Notes: a model not told the origin generated them from the letters alone. A stretch of DNA of 13,707 nt from Hydrogenophaga sp. (GCA_025458415.1 JALOSN010000015.1:1-13707); one strand, 5' to 3'. Counted from the stretch's first letter, positions 6,814 through 13,707 are shown. Made by a program: numbers and translations.

Positions 6814-7368
6814 TCACCATTCCAGGCAGAGCCCGCCACCCGGCTCCGGTGCCTCGCCAGGCCAGCGACCGACATCGCGGATCGGCCGCTCACCTCCCTG
6901 GACCAGGTAGGTTGCCGCACGGATCACCCCGGCATGGGTGACCCAGACCGCCTCGCTGCAACCGCTGCCCAGCAGGTCAACCAGGGCAGCGTCCACACGG
7001 TCCAGCAGCATCTGGGTGCTTTCAGCACCCCCGAACCGGTGGTGGGCAAAGTCGTTCATCCAGGCGTCGAAGGCCGGCCGTGGGATGCCGTCCCAGGGCT
7101 GCAGCTCCCAATGGCCGAAGTCCATTTCGTTGAGCCGGGTGTCGGTCAGCGCCTGCGGCAAAGCGGGCCGAAGCGTCCTGATGGCCTCGGCCAGTTGCCG
7201 GGCCCGGCGCAGCCCCGACACCCGCCAGTGGGCGGCGTCGGGCACTCGGAAAGCCCAATGCCGGGCGGCGTCCAGCGTCAGCGCCGGGTCTGCCGGCACA
7301 TCGCTGGCCCCGTAGCAAAGGCCTGGTTCCAGGGTGACCCGGGCATGTCGCAGCAGCCAGAGCTTCAT
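6814..7368 (-). CDS. cobC: Alpha-ribazole phosphatase-like histidine phosphatase
   Basis: This 184-residue protein belongs to the histidine phosphatase superfamily and is probably the CobC (Salmonella naming) enzyme that removes the 5'-phosphate during nucleotide-loop assembly. The catalytic signature is LLRHA, with R7 and the phospho-accepting H8. SGLRRARQLAEAI (51-63) provides the second Arg, NEMDFGHWE (80-88) the acidic E81, and VTHAGVIRA (143-151) the second His, H145. The usual RHG is RHA here, a conservative change. The ATG at 7368 overlaps the cobS stop as ATGA. The size is close to other bacterial CobC proteins. Other small phosphatases share the fold, so the substrate is inferred mainly from the neighbouring cobS and cobT. 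Confidence 0.85.
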   Translation of the reverse strand: MKLWLLRHARVTLEPGLCYGASDVPADPALTLDAARHWAFRVPDAAHWRVSGLRRARQLAEAIRTLRPALPQALTDTRLNEMDFGHWELQPWDGIPRPAFDAWMNDFAHHRFGGAESTQMLLDRVDAALVDLLGSGCSEAVWVTHAGVIRAATYLVQGGERPIRDVGRWPGEAPEPGGGLCLEW

Positions 7369-8279
7369 CCGATGGACACGGCCAGGCCGAGGTAGAACAT
7401 CAACTCGCTGATCTGCTGCGTGGCGCCCAGACCGTCGCCGGTGAACCCTTGCAGACGCCGCTGCAGCAGCCGCCACATCCATGCCAGGCCGATCAGTGCG
7501 CCGAGCATGGCGGGCAGCCAGGGCAGGCCGGGCGCCATCCAGCCCGCCAGCGCCATGGCTGCGAGCCACCAGAGCAGGCCGGTCAACAGCCCGGCAGTCC
7601 GGATGCTCTCGGCCAGCGGTTTGCTCTTGGACGCCGCCGTGTCGCCCACGTGCGGCAGGGTGCGGATGACGAAGAGTGGCATCAGCCGTGAACTGACATG
7701 CGCCGCGAACAGCGCCCAGGCCGCCTGCTGCGCCCCACCGGCCTGGGTGAGCAGGCCCAGCAGCAGCACTTTGGTGAGCAGGGCCAGCACCAGGGCGATG
7801 GCGCCGTAGCTGCCGATGCGCGAGTCCTTCATGATGTCCAGCGCCCGCTCGCGGCTGACCGCGCCCCCCAGGCCATCGGCCGTGTCGGCCAGGCCGTCCT
7901 CGTGGAAAGCCCCCGTCAGCCAGACGCTGAAGGCCGTGCTCAGGACCGCCGCCACCCAGGGCGCCGCCGGCTGGGCCACCAGGGTCTGCATCAGGCCCCA
8001 GAACACCAGCGCCGTCAGCCCGCCCACCACCCAGCCCACGCCGGGAAAGTGCGCCGCGCTGGCGCGCAACATGGCCGGCGAGAAGCCCACCCAGTCCGCC
8101 AGCCGCCCCGTCACCGGAATGCGGGTGAAGAACTGGATCGCAATCAAGAACTCGCGAACCACCCCCCTGCGCCGCTGCGCGTCTTCCCCCCTCTCCTGCG
8201 GGAGGGGGGACGCAGCCTGTGGCCCGGCGGAGCCGGTTCCACGGCTGCCCTGGCCGGGTTCATGCTGCTCCGGCATCAT
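7365..8279 (-). CDS. cobS: Adenosylcobinamide-GDP ribazoletransferase (cobalamin 5'-phosphate synthase), start uncertain
   Basis: CobS is a membrane enzyme joining adenosylcobinamide-GDP to alpha-ribazole or its phosphate, the final assembly step of the B12 lower ligand. The Mg-binding motif HEDGLADTADG (about residues 126-136) and the C-terminal GFTGDGLGATQQISE are characteristic, with several hydrophobic helices between them. The recognisable family N-terminus is REFLIAIQFFTRIPVTGRL. It begins right after a GTG at 8162, which would give about 265 residues, the normal size. The frame stays open upstream to ATGs at 8276, 8279 and 8318. I list 8279 because it restarts five bases after the cobT stop. 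The extra residues (about 39) are low-complexity and largely encoded by a palindromic repeat. None of the starts has a well-placed Shine-Dalgarno. Confidence 0.9.
   Translation of the reverse strand: MMPEQHEPGQGSRGTGSAGPQAASPLPQERGEDAQRRRGVVREFLIAIQFFTRIPVTGRLADWVGFSPAMLRASAAHFPGVGWVVGGLTALVFWGLMQTLVAQPAAPWVAAVLSTAFSVWLTGAFHEDGLADTADGLGGAVSRERALDIMKDSRIGSYGAIALVLALLTKVLLLGLLTQAGGAQQAAWALFAAHVSSRLMPLFVIRTLPHVGDTAASKSKPLAESIRTAGLLTGLLWWLAAMALAGWMAPGLPWLPAMLGALIGLAWMWRLLQRRLQGFTGDGLGATQQISELMFYLGLAVSIG
8170..8230 (-). repeat. Palindromic GC-rich repeat element at the cobT-cobS junction
   Basis: The 61-nt unit is bounded by CGCCGCTGCGCG (8170-8181) and GGCCCGGCGG (8221-8230), both shared exactly with the element inside cobO. 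Its centre holds a perfect 9-bp inverted repeat: TCCCCCCTC (8185-8193) against GAGGGGGGA (8202-8210). It lies either in the spacer before cobS or in its extended N-terminus. I recall similar C-run/G-run palindromes scattered through Comamonadaceae genomes; this is unverified. Confidence 0.7.
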
Positions 8280-8283
8280 GGCT

Positions 8284-9351
8284 TCAGGCCTGCGACTGCG
8301 CTGTCGTTGAGGCTTCATCCTGCCGCGACACGCCGGCCGATTCGAAGCTGGCCATTTCGCGCAGGATGGCGCAGGCGCTCATGAGCAACGGCCAGGCCAG
8401 GGCGGCGCCGGAGCCTTCGCCCAGGCGCATGCCCAGGTCCAGCAGCGGCTCGGCCTTGAGGTGGGACAGCATCAGCGCGTGGCCGCGCTCGCCCGAGCGG
8501 TGGGCGAACACGCAGCGCTGCAGCACGGCCGGCTGCAGTTTGCTGGCCACCAGCACAGCGGAGGTGGCGATGAAACCGTCCACCACGATCACGCGGCGCT
8601 CGGACGCGGCCTGCAGCACCGCGCCGACCATGGTCGCGATCTCGAAGCCGCCGAAGGCCGCGAGCACGTCCAGTGGTGTCTTGGCGTCCGGATGGCGGGC
8701 CAGCACGCTTTTCAGAATGCCGATCTTGCGCTGCACCGCGTCGGCGTCCAGCCCGGTTCCTGCGCCGGTGCAGTCCCCGACATCCAGCCCGGTCACGCGG
8801 CTCATCAGCAGCGAAGCTGACGAGGTGTTGCCAATGCCCATCTCGCCCAGCAACAGCGCATTACCAGGCAGTTCCTCGACCAGGGCGGCGCCGCCGGACA
8901 GCGCCGCACGGCATTGCGCCGGCGTCATCGCAGGCTCCTCCAGCGCATCGGCCGTGCCAGGAGCGATCTTGCTGATCACGAGGCCCGGGCGCGGGGCGAA
9001 GTCGTGGCGCACGCCGCAGTCCACCACCGTCAACCCGATGCCGTGCTGGCGGGCCAGCACGCTCACCGCGGCCCCGCCAGACAGGAAGTTCTCGACCATC
9101 TGCCAGGTCACGTCGCTCGGGTAGGCCGACACGCCGCGCGCCGCCAGGCCGTGGTCGCCGGCGAACACCACCAGTTGAGGATCCTTGAGCACGGGCGCCT
9201 CAGACCCCAGCACCAGGCCGATGCGCTGCGCGAGGCGTTCGATCTGCCCCAGCGAGCCGACCGGCTTGGTCTTGTTGTCCAGCAGGTGCTGCAGGCGCGC
9301 GGCCAGCGCGGGCTGGGCGATGTCGTCGATGGCGGGCATGGCGAAAGGCAT
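8284..9351 (-). CDS. cobT: Nicotinate-nucleotide--dimethylbenzimidazole phosphoribosyltransferase
   Basis: CobT activates the lower-ligand base, transferring phosphoribose from nicotinate mononucleotide to dimethylbenzimidazole and giving alpha-ribazole phosphate for CobS. The product has 355 residues, the normal size. Family motifs visible are KPVGSLGQIERLA (29-41), VVFAGDHGLAARGVSAYP (61-78), LLGEMGIGNTSSA (167-179) and RLGEGSGAALAWPL (309-322). E312 lies in the position of the catalytic glutamate (E317 in Salmonella, from memory), and E170 corresponds to the second active-site glutamate. The start at 9351 is three bases after the cobQ stop, with AAGGA about eight bases upstream; an alternative ATG at 9339 is less well placed. 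The C-terminal 15 residues are polar and look like a lineage-specific tail. Confidence 0.97.
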   Translation of the reverse strand: MPFAMPAIDDIAQPALAARLQHLLDNKTKPVGSLGQIERLAQRIGLVLGSEAPVLKDPQLVVFAGDHGLAARGVSAYPSDVTWQMVENFLSGGAAVSVLARQHGIGLTVVDCGVRHDFAPRPGLVISKIAPGTADALEEPAMTPAQCRAALSGGAALVEELPGNALLLGEMGIGNTSSASLLMSRVTGLDVGDCTGAGTGLDADAVQRKIGILKSVLARHPDAKTPLDVLAAFGGFEIATMVGAVLQAASERRVIVVDGFIATSAVLVASKLQPAVLQRCVFAHRSGERGHALMLSHLKAEPLLDLGMRLGEGSGAALAWPLLMSACAILREMASFESAGVSRQDEASTTAQSQA

Positions 9352-9354
9352 GGT

Positions 9355-10833
9355 TCAGTCCTTGTGGATGAGGGATTCGAGCACGCCGGGCTCGACATGG
9401 GTTTGCAGAAAATCGGCCAGGCCGTCGAACACGGTCTCCAGCGTGGGCACGGTGGCACCGAACAGCGCGCGCAGCACCGCCGGGTTTTCGAACAGGCCGT
9501 GCAGGTAACAGCCCATCACGTTGCCGGCCGCGTTCTGCCAGGCCAGGCCGGGGACGACCTCGCGCGCAATGTCACCTCGGGCCGCCATGGCCGGATGTTG
9601 CGCCGTCTGGCCGTGGTGGATTTCGTAGCCCGATGCGGTGACACCCGAGAGCGCCGACCAGGCGCCCGACAGCGCACCGAAGGTGGCCGTCGTGAGGCGC
9701 ACGGTCTTGTTGGCGTCGAACGCGGTCACCAGCGGCAGCAGGCCCAGGCCGGGCGCGTTGCCCAAGGCCATGGGTTCTATGCCATGGGTGTCGATCAGTG
9801 CCTCGCCCAGCACCTGCAGCCCGCCGCAGATGCCCAGCACCGCCCTGCCCTGCGCAGCGTGTTCGGCCACGGCAAGGTCCAGCCCTTGCTGGCGCAACCA
9901 GGCCAGGTCGGCCGCGGTGGACTTCGAGCCCGGCAGGATGATCCAGTCGGCGCCCGCACAGTCGGCCGGCGTGCGGGCCCAGACCAGGCGCACACCCGGC
10001 ACGTTCTTGAGCGGCTGGAATTCGTCGAGATTGCTGATGCGTGGCCAGGCGATGACGGCGATGGTTTTCTTCACGGCCCCGGCCGCGCGGGTTTTGTCAT
10101 CGAACACGCCGTCCTCTTCCGGCAGCCCGTGCTGCCACCACATGGGCAGCGTGGCGACCACCGGCACACCGGTCAAGTCTTTCAGCATTTGCGGTGCGGG
10201 GGCGAGCAGGCTTGCGTCGCCCCGGAACTTGTTGAGCACGAAGCCCTTGATGAGCGCGCGCTCGTCGTCGGGCAGCAGCGCCCAGGTGCCGTAGAGGTGG
10301 GCGAACGCGCCGCCGCGGTCGATGTCGGTCACCAGCAGGCAGCGCGCCTGCGCGTGGCGCGCCACGCGCATGTTGACGATGTCGCTGGCGTGCAGGTTGA
10401 TCTCGGCCGGCGAACCGGCGCCCTCGATCACGACCACGTCGTTCTCGGCGCGCAGGGCATCGAGCGCCGCGGCGATGTGTGGCCAGACCTTTTCGCTGCG
10501 GCCGCGCCAGGGCATGTCGCTGAGTTCGCGGCTGACCTCGCCCATCAGCACCACCTGGCTGCGCGTGTCGGCCTCGGGTTTGAGCAGCAGCGGGTTCATG
10601 CGGACATCGGGTTCGGCCTTGGCGGCCAGCGACTGGAAATACTGTGCTGAACCGATCTCGCCTTGCATGCTCGGTGCTCCGGCCACCACGCGAGCGTTGT
10701 TGCTCATGTTCTGCGCCTTGAACGGCGCGACCTTGAGACCCTGACGCGCGTAATGCCGGCACAGCGCCGTCGTCAGCCAGCTTTTGCCGGCACCGCTGGT
10801 CGTGCCCAGCACCATCACACACACCGCGGTCAT
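9355..10833 (-). CDS. cobQ: Cobyric acid synthase (glutamine-dependent amidotransferase)
   Basis: CobQ (CbiP) amidates four carboxyl groups of adenosylcobyrinic acid a,c-diamide, using glutamine and ATP, to give adenosylcobyric acid. The protein has 492 residues, as expected. Residues 1-230 are the ATP-binding domain with GTTSGAGKS (10-18), APFKAQNMSNNA (36-47) and VIEGAGSPAEINL (135-147). The C-terminal half is the class-I-like glutaminase domain, with nucleophile C336 in GICGGLQVLG and the histidine H445 in GCYLHGLFEN. The ATG at 10833 overlaps the cobD stop as ATGA, which fixes the start together with the conserved MVLGTTSGAGKS. The same frame stays open far upstream inside cobD and cbiB; that extension is a shadow. 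Confidence 0.97.
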   Translation of the reverse strand: MTAVCVMVLGTTSGAGKSWLTTALCRHYARQGLKVAPFKAQNMSNNARVVAGAPSMQGEIGSAQYFQSLAAKAEPDVRMNPLLLKPEADTRSQVVLMGEVSRELSDMPWRGRSEKVWPHIAAALDALRAENDVVVIEGAGSPAEINLHASDIVNMRVARHAQARCLLVTDIDRGGAFAHLYGTWALLPDDERALIKGFVLNKFRGDASLLAPAPQMLKDLTGVPVVATLPMWWQHGLPEEDGVFDDKTRAAGAVKKTIAVIAWPRISNLDEFQPLKNVPGVRLVWARTPADCAGADWIILPGSKSTAADLAWLRQQGLDLAVAEHAAQGRAVLGICGGLQVLGEALIDTHGIEPMALGNAPGLGLLPLVTAFDANKTVRLTTATFGALSGAWSALSGVTASGYEIHHGQTAQHPAMAARGDIAREVVPGLAWQNAAGNVMGCYLHGLFENPAVLRALFGATVPTLETVFDGLADFLQTHVEPGVLESLIHKD

Positions 10834-11822
10834 CGCGAAGTCTCCGGTTGCAGTTCGTCGAGCGCCGCGTCCAGGGCGGCCAGTGCGTCGGGCCGCTGCG
10901 CGCTCAGGCGCCACCAGCCCGGCAGGCCGAACGAGGTGGCGTCGCGCAGCTTGATGCCCCGCGCACGCAGGTCGGCGGCATTGAGGAGGTGCGGCGGCCG
11001 TGCACACCCGTAGGCGGTGTCGCTGGGCGCACAAGTCCAGCCCCGCGCCGCCAGCCGGGTTCGCAAGGCGTCTGCCCAGTCGGCCAGGGTGGCGCGGCTC
11101 GCGGCCACCCAGTCCTGTACGTCCGATGAGGTCCAGGCCATCAGCATGGCCTCGCCGTGCGCACCGATGGGCCAGGAAGCGGACAGCGCCTCCAGCTCGC
11201 CCCTGTCGGCGTGCGCACCCAGCGGTGCAATGGCGTACGCCGCGCGCACGCCCGTCAGGCCCAGCGCCTTGTTGGGCGACCACAGTTGCCAGACGCGGTC
11301 GAGCTGTGCTGCGCTCAGGGCGGTGTCGCCCTTGAGCCGCAGCGGCGCGTAGGCCCGGTCGAGCACCACGGTGCGCGGCGTGGGGTCCAGCAAGGCCCGC
11401 ACGGCGTCGGGTGCTTCGCCCTGCCCCAGCGGGCTGCCCGGGTCGCAGAGCCAGGCCAGTTGCGCCAGCCCAGGATCGTTCACCGGCTCCAGGCCCCAGG
11501 CCGAGGCGGCATGCGCGTAGTCGCCATACGCGTGCGACGGGGTCCAGAAACGCCGGTCGCCCGCGCGCCAGCGCCAGCCGGTGATGCGCTGGATGCCTTC
11601 GCTCGCGCTGGCGACCAGCAGCACGCGCACCGGGTCCACGCCGTGCAGGTCCGCCAGGGCGGCCCGCAGCCGGGTGTAGGCCGGGTCGGGGTAATGCGCC
11701 CCGTTGGCCCGCTGCACCGCTTGCAGGGCCGCGGGGCACGGGCCGCAGGCGTTGGCGTTGCTGGAGAAGTCCCAGCGCACAGGCCCCTGCGCGTCGGTCC
11801 CGCCATGGGTGCGCGGCGTCAT
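10830..11822 (-). CDS. cobD: L-threonine-O-3-phosphate decarboxylase (PLP enzyme)
   Basis: This gene is named cobD in Salmonella and cobC in Pseudomonas. The PLP enzyme makes (R)-1-amino-2-propanol phosphate, the linker between corrin ring and nucleotide loop. The 330-residue protein has the class-I/II aminotransferase fold. K185 in SPNKALGLTGVR is the expected Schiff-base lysine, D155 in VVLDRAYAPL pairs with the pyridine nitrogen, and R305 in WWRLS is the likely carboxylate binder. The start at 11822 overlaps the cbiB stop as ATGA. Oddity: the region aligned to the usual NPNNPTG reads CDPGSPLGQ (126-134), so the asparagine that normally contacts PLP is apparently a serine. Its place between cbiB and cobQ supports the assignment over a generic histidinol-phosphate aminotransferase. 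Confidence 0.88.
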   Translation of the reverse strand: MTPRTHGGTDAQGPVRWDFSSNANACGPCPAALQAVQRANGAHYPDPAYTRLRAALADLHGVDPVRVLLVASASEGIQRITGWRWRAGDRRFWTPSHAYGDYAHAASAWGLEPVNDPGLAQLAWLCDPGSPLGQGEAPDAVRALLDPTPRTVVLDRAYAPLRLKGDTALSAAQLDRVWQLWSPNKALGLTGVRAAYAIAPLGAHADRGELEALSASWPIGAHGEAMLMAWTSSDVQDWVAASRATLADWADALRTRLAARGWTCAPSDTAYGCARPPHLLNAADLRARGIKLRDATSFGLPGWWRLSAQRPDALAALDAALDELQPETSR

Positions 11823-12784
11823 GCCAGGGCTCCCACGAGCACCGAAGCCGCCACCATGGACAGCATGGCCACCACCTGGCCACAGCGCCGCAGCGCCTGC
11901 GCCGTGTCGCCCGCCAGCGGCGCCCGGCCCTGGGCGTTGAGTTCGTACACACCCGGCTTGCCCAGCCGGATGCCCAGGCCCACGGCCAGCGCACCCATGG
12001 GCCAGCCGCCGTTGGGCGACGGCGTGCGGCCGGCGTTGGCGACCACGGCCGACCAGCCGCGTCCCACCGTCGGCAGTGCAATCAGCAGCGCCGTGAGGCG
12101 CGCGGGCAGCCAGGACAGCGCGTCGTCCACCCGCGCGGCCCACTTGCCAGCCCAGGTCCAGTCGCGGCCGCCGCGTTCGCCCCGATAGCCCCACATCGCA
12201 TCCGCGGTGTTGGCGAAGCGGTAGAGCGCGGCGCCCGGCAGGCCCGCGACGGCGAACCAGAACAGGGGAGCGACCACCGAATCGTTGAGGTTCTCGGCCA
12301 GGGTGGACACCGCGGCTTCGCGCACCTGGGTTTCGCTCAGGTGGGTCACATCGCGACTGACCAGCCAGCCCACGCGCTGGCGCCCGGCCGCCAGCGATTC
12401 GGCCAGCGCGGCTTCAACCGCCCGCACCTCGTCGCGCAGCATGCGCCACGACAGCAGGGGTTTGAGCAGAACGCCCATCAGAGCCGCCTGGTCCAGCGGG
12501 TGCAGGGTTTGCATCAACCAACCGGCGGCCCACGCCAGGGCCGCCACCAGCGCCGCACCCGCACACCAGCCCAGCGCCCCCAGCCAGAACTCGGCCCCCG
12601 GCCGCGGAACCGCGCCAGCCGCTCGCGACACGCGACGCCCGACCGTCCCCAGGTAGTGCCCCATGGCCACGACCGGGTGCAGCCTGGCCGGCGGCTCGCC
12701 AAACGAGCGGTCCAATGCCAGCGCAACCAACACCGCGCTGGCCAGCACGGCGCCGTCGGTTTGGGTGACCGACAGCAAATCCAT
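11819..12784 (-). CDS. cbiB: Adenosylcobinamide-phosphate synthase (CbiB/CobD)
   Basis: This integral membrane enzyme (CobD in Pseudomonas naming) attaches aminopropanol or its phosphate to adenosylcobyric acid. The 321-residue length is typical. Recognisable blocks are ALALDRSFGEPPARLHPVVAMG (21-42), SRDVTHLSETQVREAAVSTLAENLNDSV (143-170), APLFWFAVAGLPGAALYRFANTADAMWGYR (172-201) and the proline/glycine-rich SPNGGWPMGALA (256-267). Hydrophobic helices lie near residues 12-24, 66-92, 172-186, 230-240 and 305-320. The ATG at 12784 overlaps the cobO stop by one base (TGATG). Its product's linker substrate comes from the next gene, so adjacent genes act on consecutive steps. Confidence 0.96.
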   Translation of the reverse strand: MDLLSVTQTDGAVLASAVLVALALDRSFGEPPARLHPVVAMGHYLGTVGRRVSRAAGAVPRPGAEFWLGALGWCAGAALVAALAWAAGWLMQTLHPLDQAALMGVLLKPLLSWRMLRDEVRAVEAALAESLAAGRQRVGWLVSRDVTHLSETQVREAAVSTLAENLNDSVVAPLFWFAVAGLPGAALYRFANTADAMWGYRGERGGRDWTWAGKWAARVDDALSWLPARLTALLIALPTVGRGWSAVVANAGRTPSPNGGWPMGALAVGLGIRLGKPGVYELNAQGRAPLAGDTAQALRRCGQVVAMLSMVAASVLVGALA

Positions 12785-13446
12785 CAGTCCTCGATGCCCC
12801 GTTGCGCGGGAATGCCTGCGTTGAACGCGTGCTTGATCTTGGTCATTTCGGTCACGGTGTCGGCCAGCTCGATGATTTCGGGCGGGCAGCGGCGGCCGGT
12901 CAGGCACACGTGCACATGGCTGGGCCGCTCGCGCAGGGTTTGCAGCACGCCGTCGAGCGGCAACCAGCCATAAATCAACGGGTAGGTGATTTCGTCCAGC
13001 ACCACCAGGAAGTGCTCGCCGCCCAGGATGGTGGCGCGCGCCTTTTCCCAGCCGTCGCGCGCCAGTTGTGCCGAGCGCTCCAGGTCCTGGCTCTTCCAGC
13101 TGAAACCGTCGCCCAGGCCCTCGATCAGGCTGTGCCCCCACGCTCCGCCGCTGCGCGGGTCGCTGCCCCCCGAGGGGGCTGGCCCGCCTTGGGAGCGGCC
13201 CGGCGGCGCGCCGAACTGCCGCTCTGCCAGCCATTCAAACGCTCGGTGCTCGCCGAAGCGAGCGGTCGGCACCTTCATGAACTGGTAGATCTTCACGGCT
13301 TTGCCGCGCCCGTGGGCGCGCAGCGCCAGACCGAAGGCGGCCGTGCTCTTGCCCTTGCCATCGCCGGTATTCACGATCACGATGCCGCGGCGTTCGCCCT
13401 CGGGCTTTTCGTAGGGTTTCTCGCTGGGTGGGGTTTCAATCTGCAT
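12784..13446 (-). CDS. cobO: Corrinoid (cob(I)yrinic acid a,c-diamide) adenosyltransferase, BtuR/CobO type, with repeat-derived insert
   Basis: CobO transfers the adenosyl group of ATP to the cobalt of a reduced corrinoid. The P-loop NTGDGKGKST (26-35) is near the N-terminus. IEGLGDGFSWKSQDLERS (108-125), VVLDEITYPLIYGWLP (148-163) and the C-terminal ELADTVTEMTKIKHAFNAGI (193-212) are family blocks. The start at 13446 has AAGGAG seven bases upstream and lies 12 nt after the ATPase stop. At 220 residues the protein is about 20-30 longer than usual. Between HRAFEWL and IEGLGDGFSW there should be only a few residues. Instead about 33 Gly/Pro/Ser/Arg-rich residues (roughly 73-106) appear, encoded mostly by a palindromic repeat. 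The insert is in frame and all visible catalytic blocks flank it, so the enzyme may still work. Confidence 0.95.
   Translation of the reverse strand: MQIETPPSEKPYEKPEGERRGIVIVNTGDGKGKSTAAFGLALRAHGRGKAVKIYQFMKVPTARFGEHRAFEWLAERQFGAPPGRSQGGPAPSGGSDPRSGGAWGHSLIEGLGDGFSWKSQDLERSAQLARDGWEKARATILGGEHFLVVLDEITYPLIYGWLPLDGVLQTLRERPSHVHVCLTGRRCPPEIIELADTVTEMTKIKHAFNAGIPAQRGIED
13146..13206 (-). repeat. Palindromic GC-rich repeat element inserted in frame within cobO
   Basis: The 61-nt unit is bounded by the same exact ends as the cobS element: CGCCGCTGCGCG (13146-13157) and GGCCCGGCGG (13197-13206). Its centre differs and carries the perfect inverted repeat GCCCCC (13165-13170) / GGGGGC (13174-13179). 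Read on the minus strand it encodes a Gly/Pro/Ser-rich stretch including PGRSQGGPAPSGGSDPRSGG. The whole extra segment relative to normal CobO is a little longer, about 13129-13230. Confidence 0.75.
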
Positions 13447-13458
13447 GGGAAAGCTCCT

Positions 13459-13707
13459 TCAGGGGCGCGGCTGCGGCAGCACGACCCACTGTCCCTGGAG
13501 TTGGTGAACGGCAATACGATGGTCGAACACCGCTTCCAGAGCGCGGTGGGTGCTCTCGTCGGCGCAGGCTCCCTGGTGCGTGATGCGCCCCTGCGCCATC
13601 ACCACCAGTTCGTCGGCGTGCAGGGCCATGGCGATTTCGTGCAACACGCTGACCACGGTCTTGCCGTCCTGCACCAGGGCCTGCACCACGTCCAGCCAGT
13701 CGGCCTG
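13459..13707 (-). CDS. ABC transporter ATP-binding protein, C-terminal fragment (possible cobalamin/siderophore importer ATPase)
   Basis: Only the last 82 residues are in the window. The fragment opens with QADWLDVVQALVQDGKTVV, the region just after the D-loop. VLHEIAMALHADELVVMAQGRI then includes the switch histidine (H23 of the fragment) and the conserved strand that follows, as in FecE/BtuD/HmuV-type import ATPases. Walker A, Walker B and the signature motif lie outside. It sits 12 nt upstream of cobO, and the cobO ribosome site overlaps its stop, so it belongs to the same operon. A role in corrinoid uptake (BtuD) is likely from context but not proved; a siderophore transporter is the main alternative. 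Confidence 0.82.
   Translation of the reverse strand, partial: QADWLDVVQALVQDGKTVVSVLHEIAMALHADELVVMAQGRITHQGACADESTHRALEAVFDHRIAVHQLQGQWVVLPQPRP

Noticed and set aside
5502..6941. Long plus-strand open frame of 479 codons opposite the DUF445 gene
   Set aside because: Its composition (Gln, His, Gly, Arg, Pro rich) is typical of the antisense of a GC-rich gene, it has no recognisable domain, and the minus strand carries a clear family protein.
8914..10650. Long plus-strand open frame of 578 codons opposite cobT and cobQ
   Set aside because: It is the shadow of two well-supported genes; the translation is low-complexity with no motif or plausible ribosome site.
9355..12081. Possible 908-codon fusion of cobQ with an upstream extension
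   Set aside because: The upstream part is an out-of-frame reading of cobD and cbiB. The conserved CobQ N-terminus begins at 10833 with an ATGA overlap.
13129..13230. Frameshift pair or sequencing error as explanation of the odd CobO segment
   Set aside because: The reading frame is the same on both sides, and the segment is a recognisable repeat with ends shared by a second copy, so insertion explains it better.
1..13707. CRISPR array, tRNA, rRNA, insertion sequence or phage genes
   Set aside because: I saw no regularly spaced direct repeats, no RNA-gene signature and no transposase or phage protein; the window is metabolic genes almost end to end.

Overview
The window looks like chromosomal DNA from a GC-rich betaproteobacterium, most likely Burkholderiales and perhaps Comamonadaceae. 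That placement is inferred from protein style, gene order and two GC-rich palindromic repeats of a kind I recall from that family; no database was searched. Every gene I can support lies on the minus strand, so transcription runs from high to low coordinates. The long plus-strand open frames are GC-rich shadows.

Region 1 (13707 to about 6814) is a tightly packed cobalamin (vitamin B12) operon. In transcription order it holds: the 3' end of an ABC-transporter ATPase, cobO (corrinoid adenosyltransferase), cbiB (adenosylcobinamide-phosphate synthase), cobD (threonine-phosphate decarboxylase), cobQ (cobyric acid synthase), cobT, cobS and a cobC-like alpha-ribazole phosphatase. Junctions are 1-4 nt overlaps or gaps of a few bases, so translational coupling is likely. 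Together they cover corrinoid adenosylation, amidation to cobyric acid, aminopropanol linker supply and attachment, and nucleotide-loop assembly. The kinase/guanylyltransferase (cobU/cobP) is not in the window. A DUF445 membrane protein (6788-5520) closes the run.

Region 2 (5519-5273) is the only sizeable non-coding gap. It holds a candidate promoter, a leader of about 190 nt with a string of short perfect stems, and a 28-codon upstream ORF whose stop overlaps the nqrA start.

Region 3 (5272 to 1) encodes the Na+-translocating NADH:quinone oxidoreductase: nqrA, a single frame joining nqrB to nqrC, nqrD, nqrE and the first 227 codons of nqrF.

The most unusual signals are these. (a) nqrB and nqrC are one reading frame, and the NqrC membrane anchor is missing at the joint. 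(b) NqrF has an in-frame loss of about 28 residues that removes one of the four [2Fe-2S] cysteines. (c) A palindromic repeat sits in frame inside cobO and adds about 33 low-complexity residues. (d) A second repeat, with the same conserved ends and the same 61-nt span, sits at the start of cobS. (e) The nqr leader could be a cation-sensing or leader-peptide element. Items (a) and (b) could be real lesions or variants, or they could be assembly deletions; the sequence alone cannot decide.
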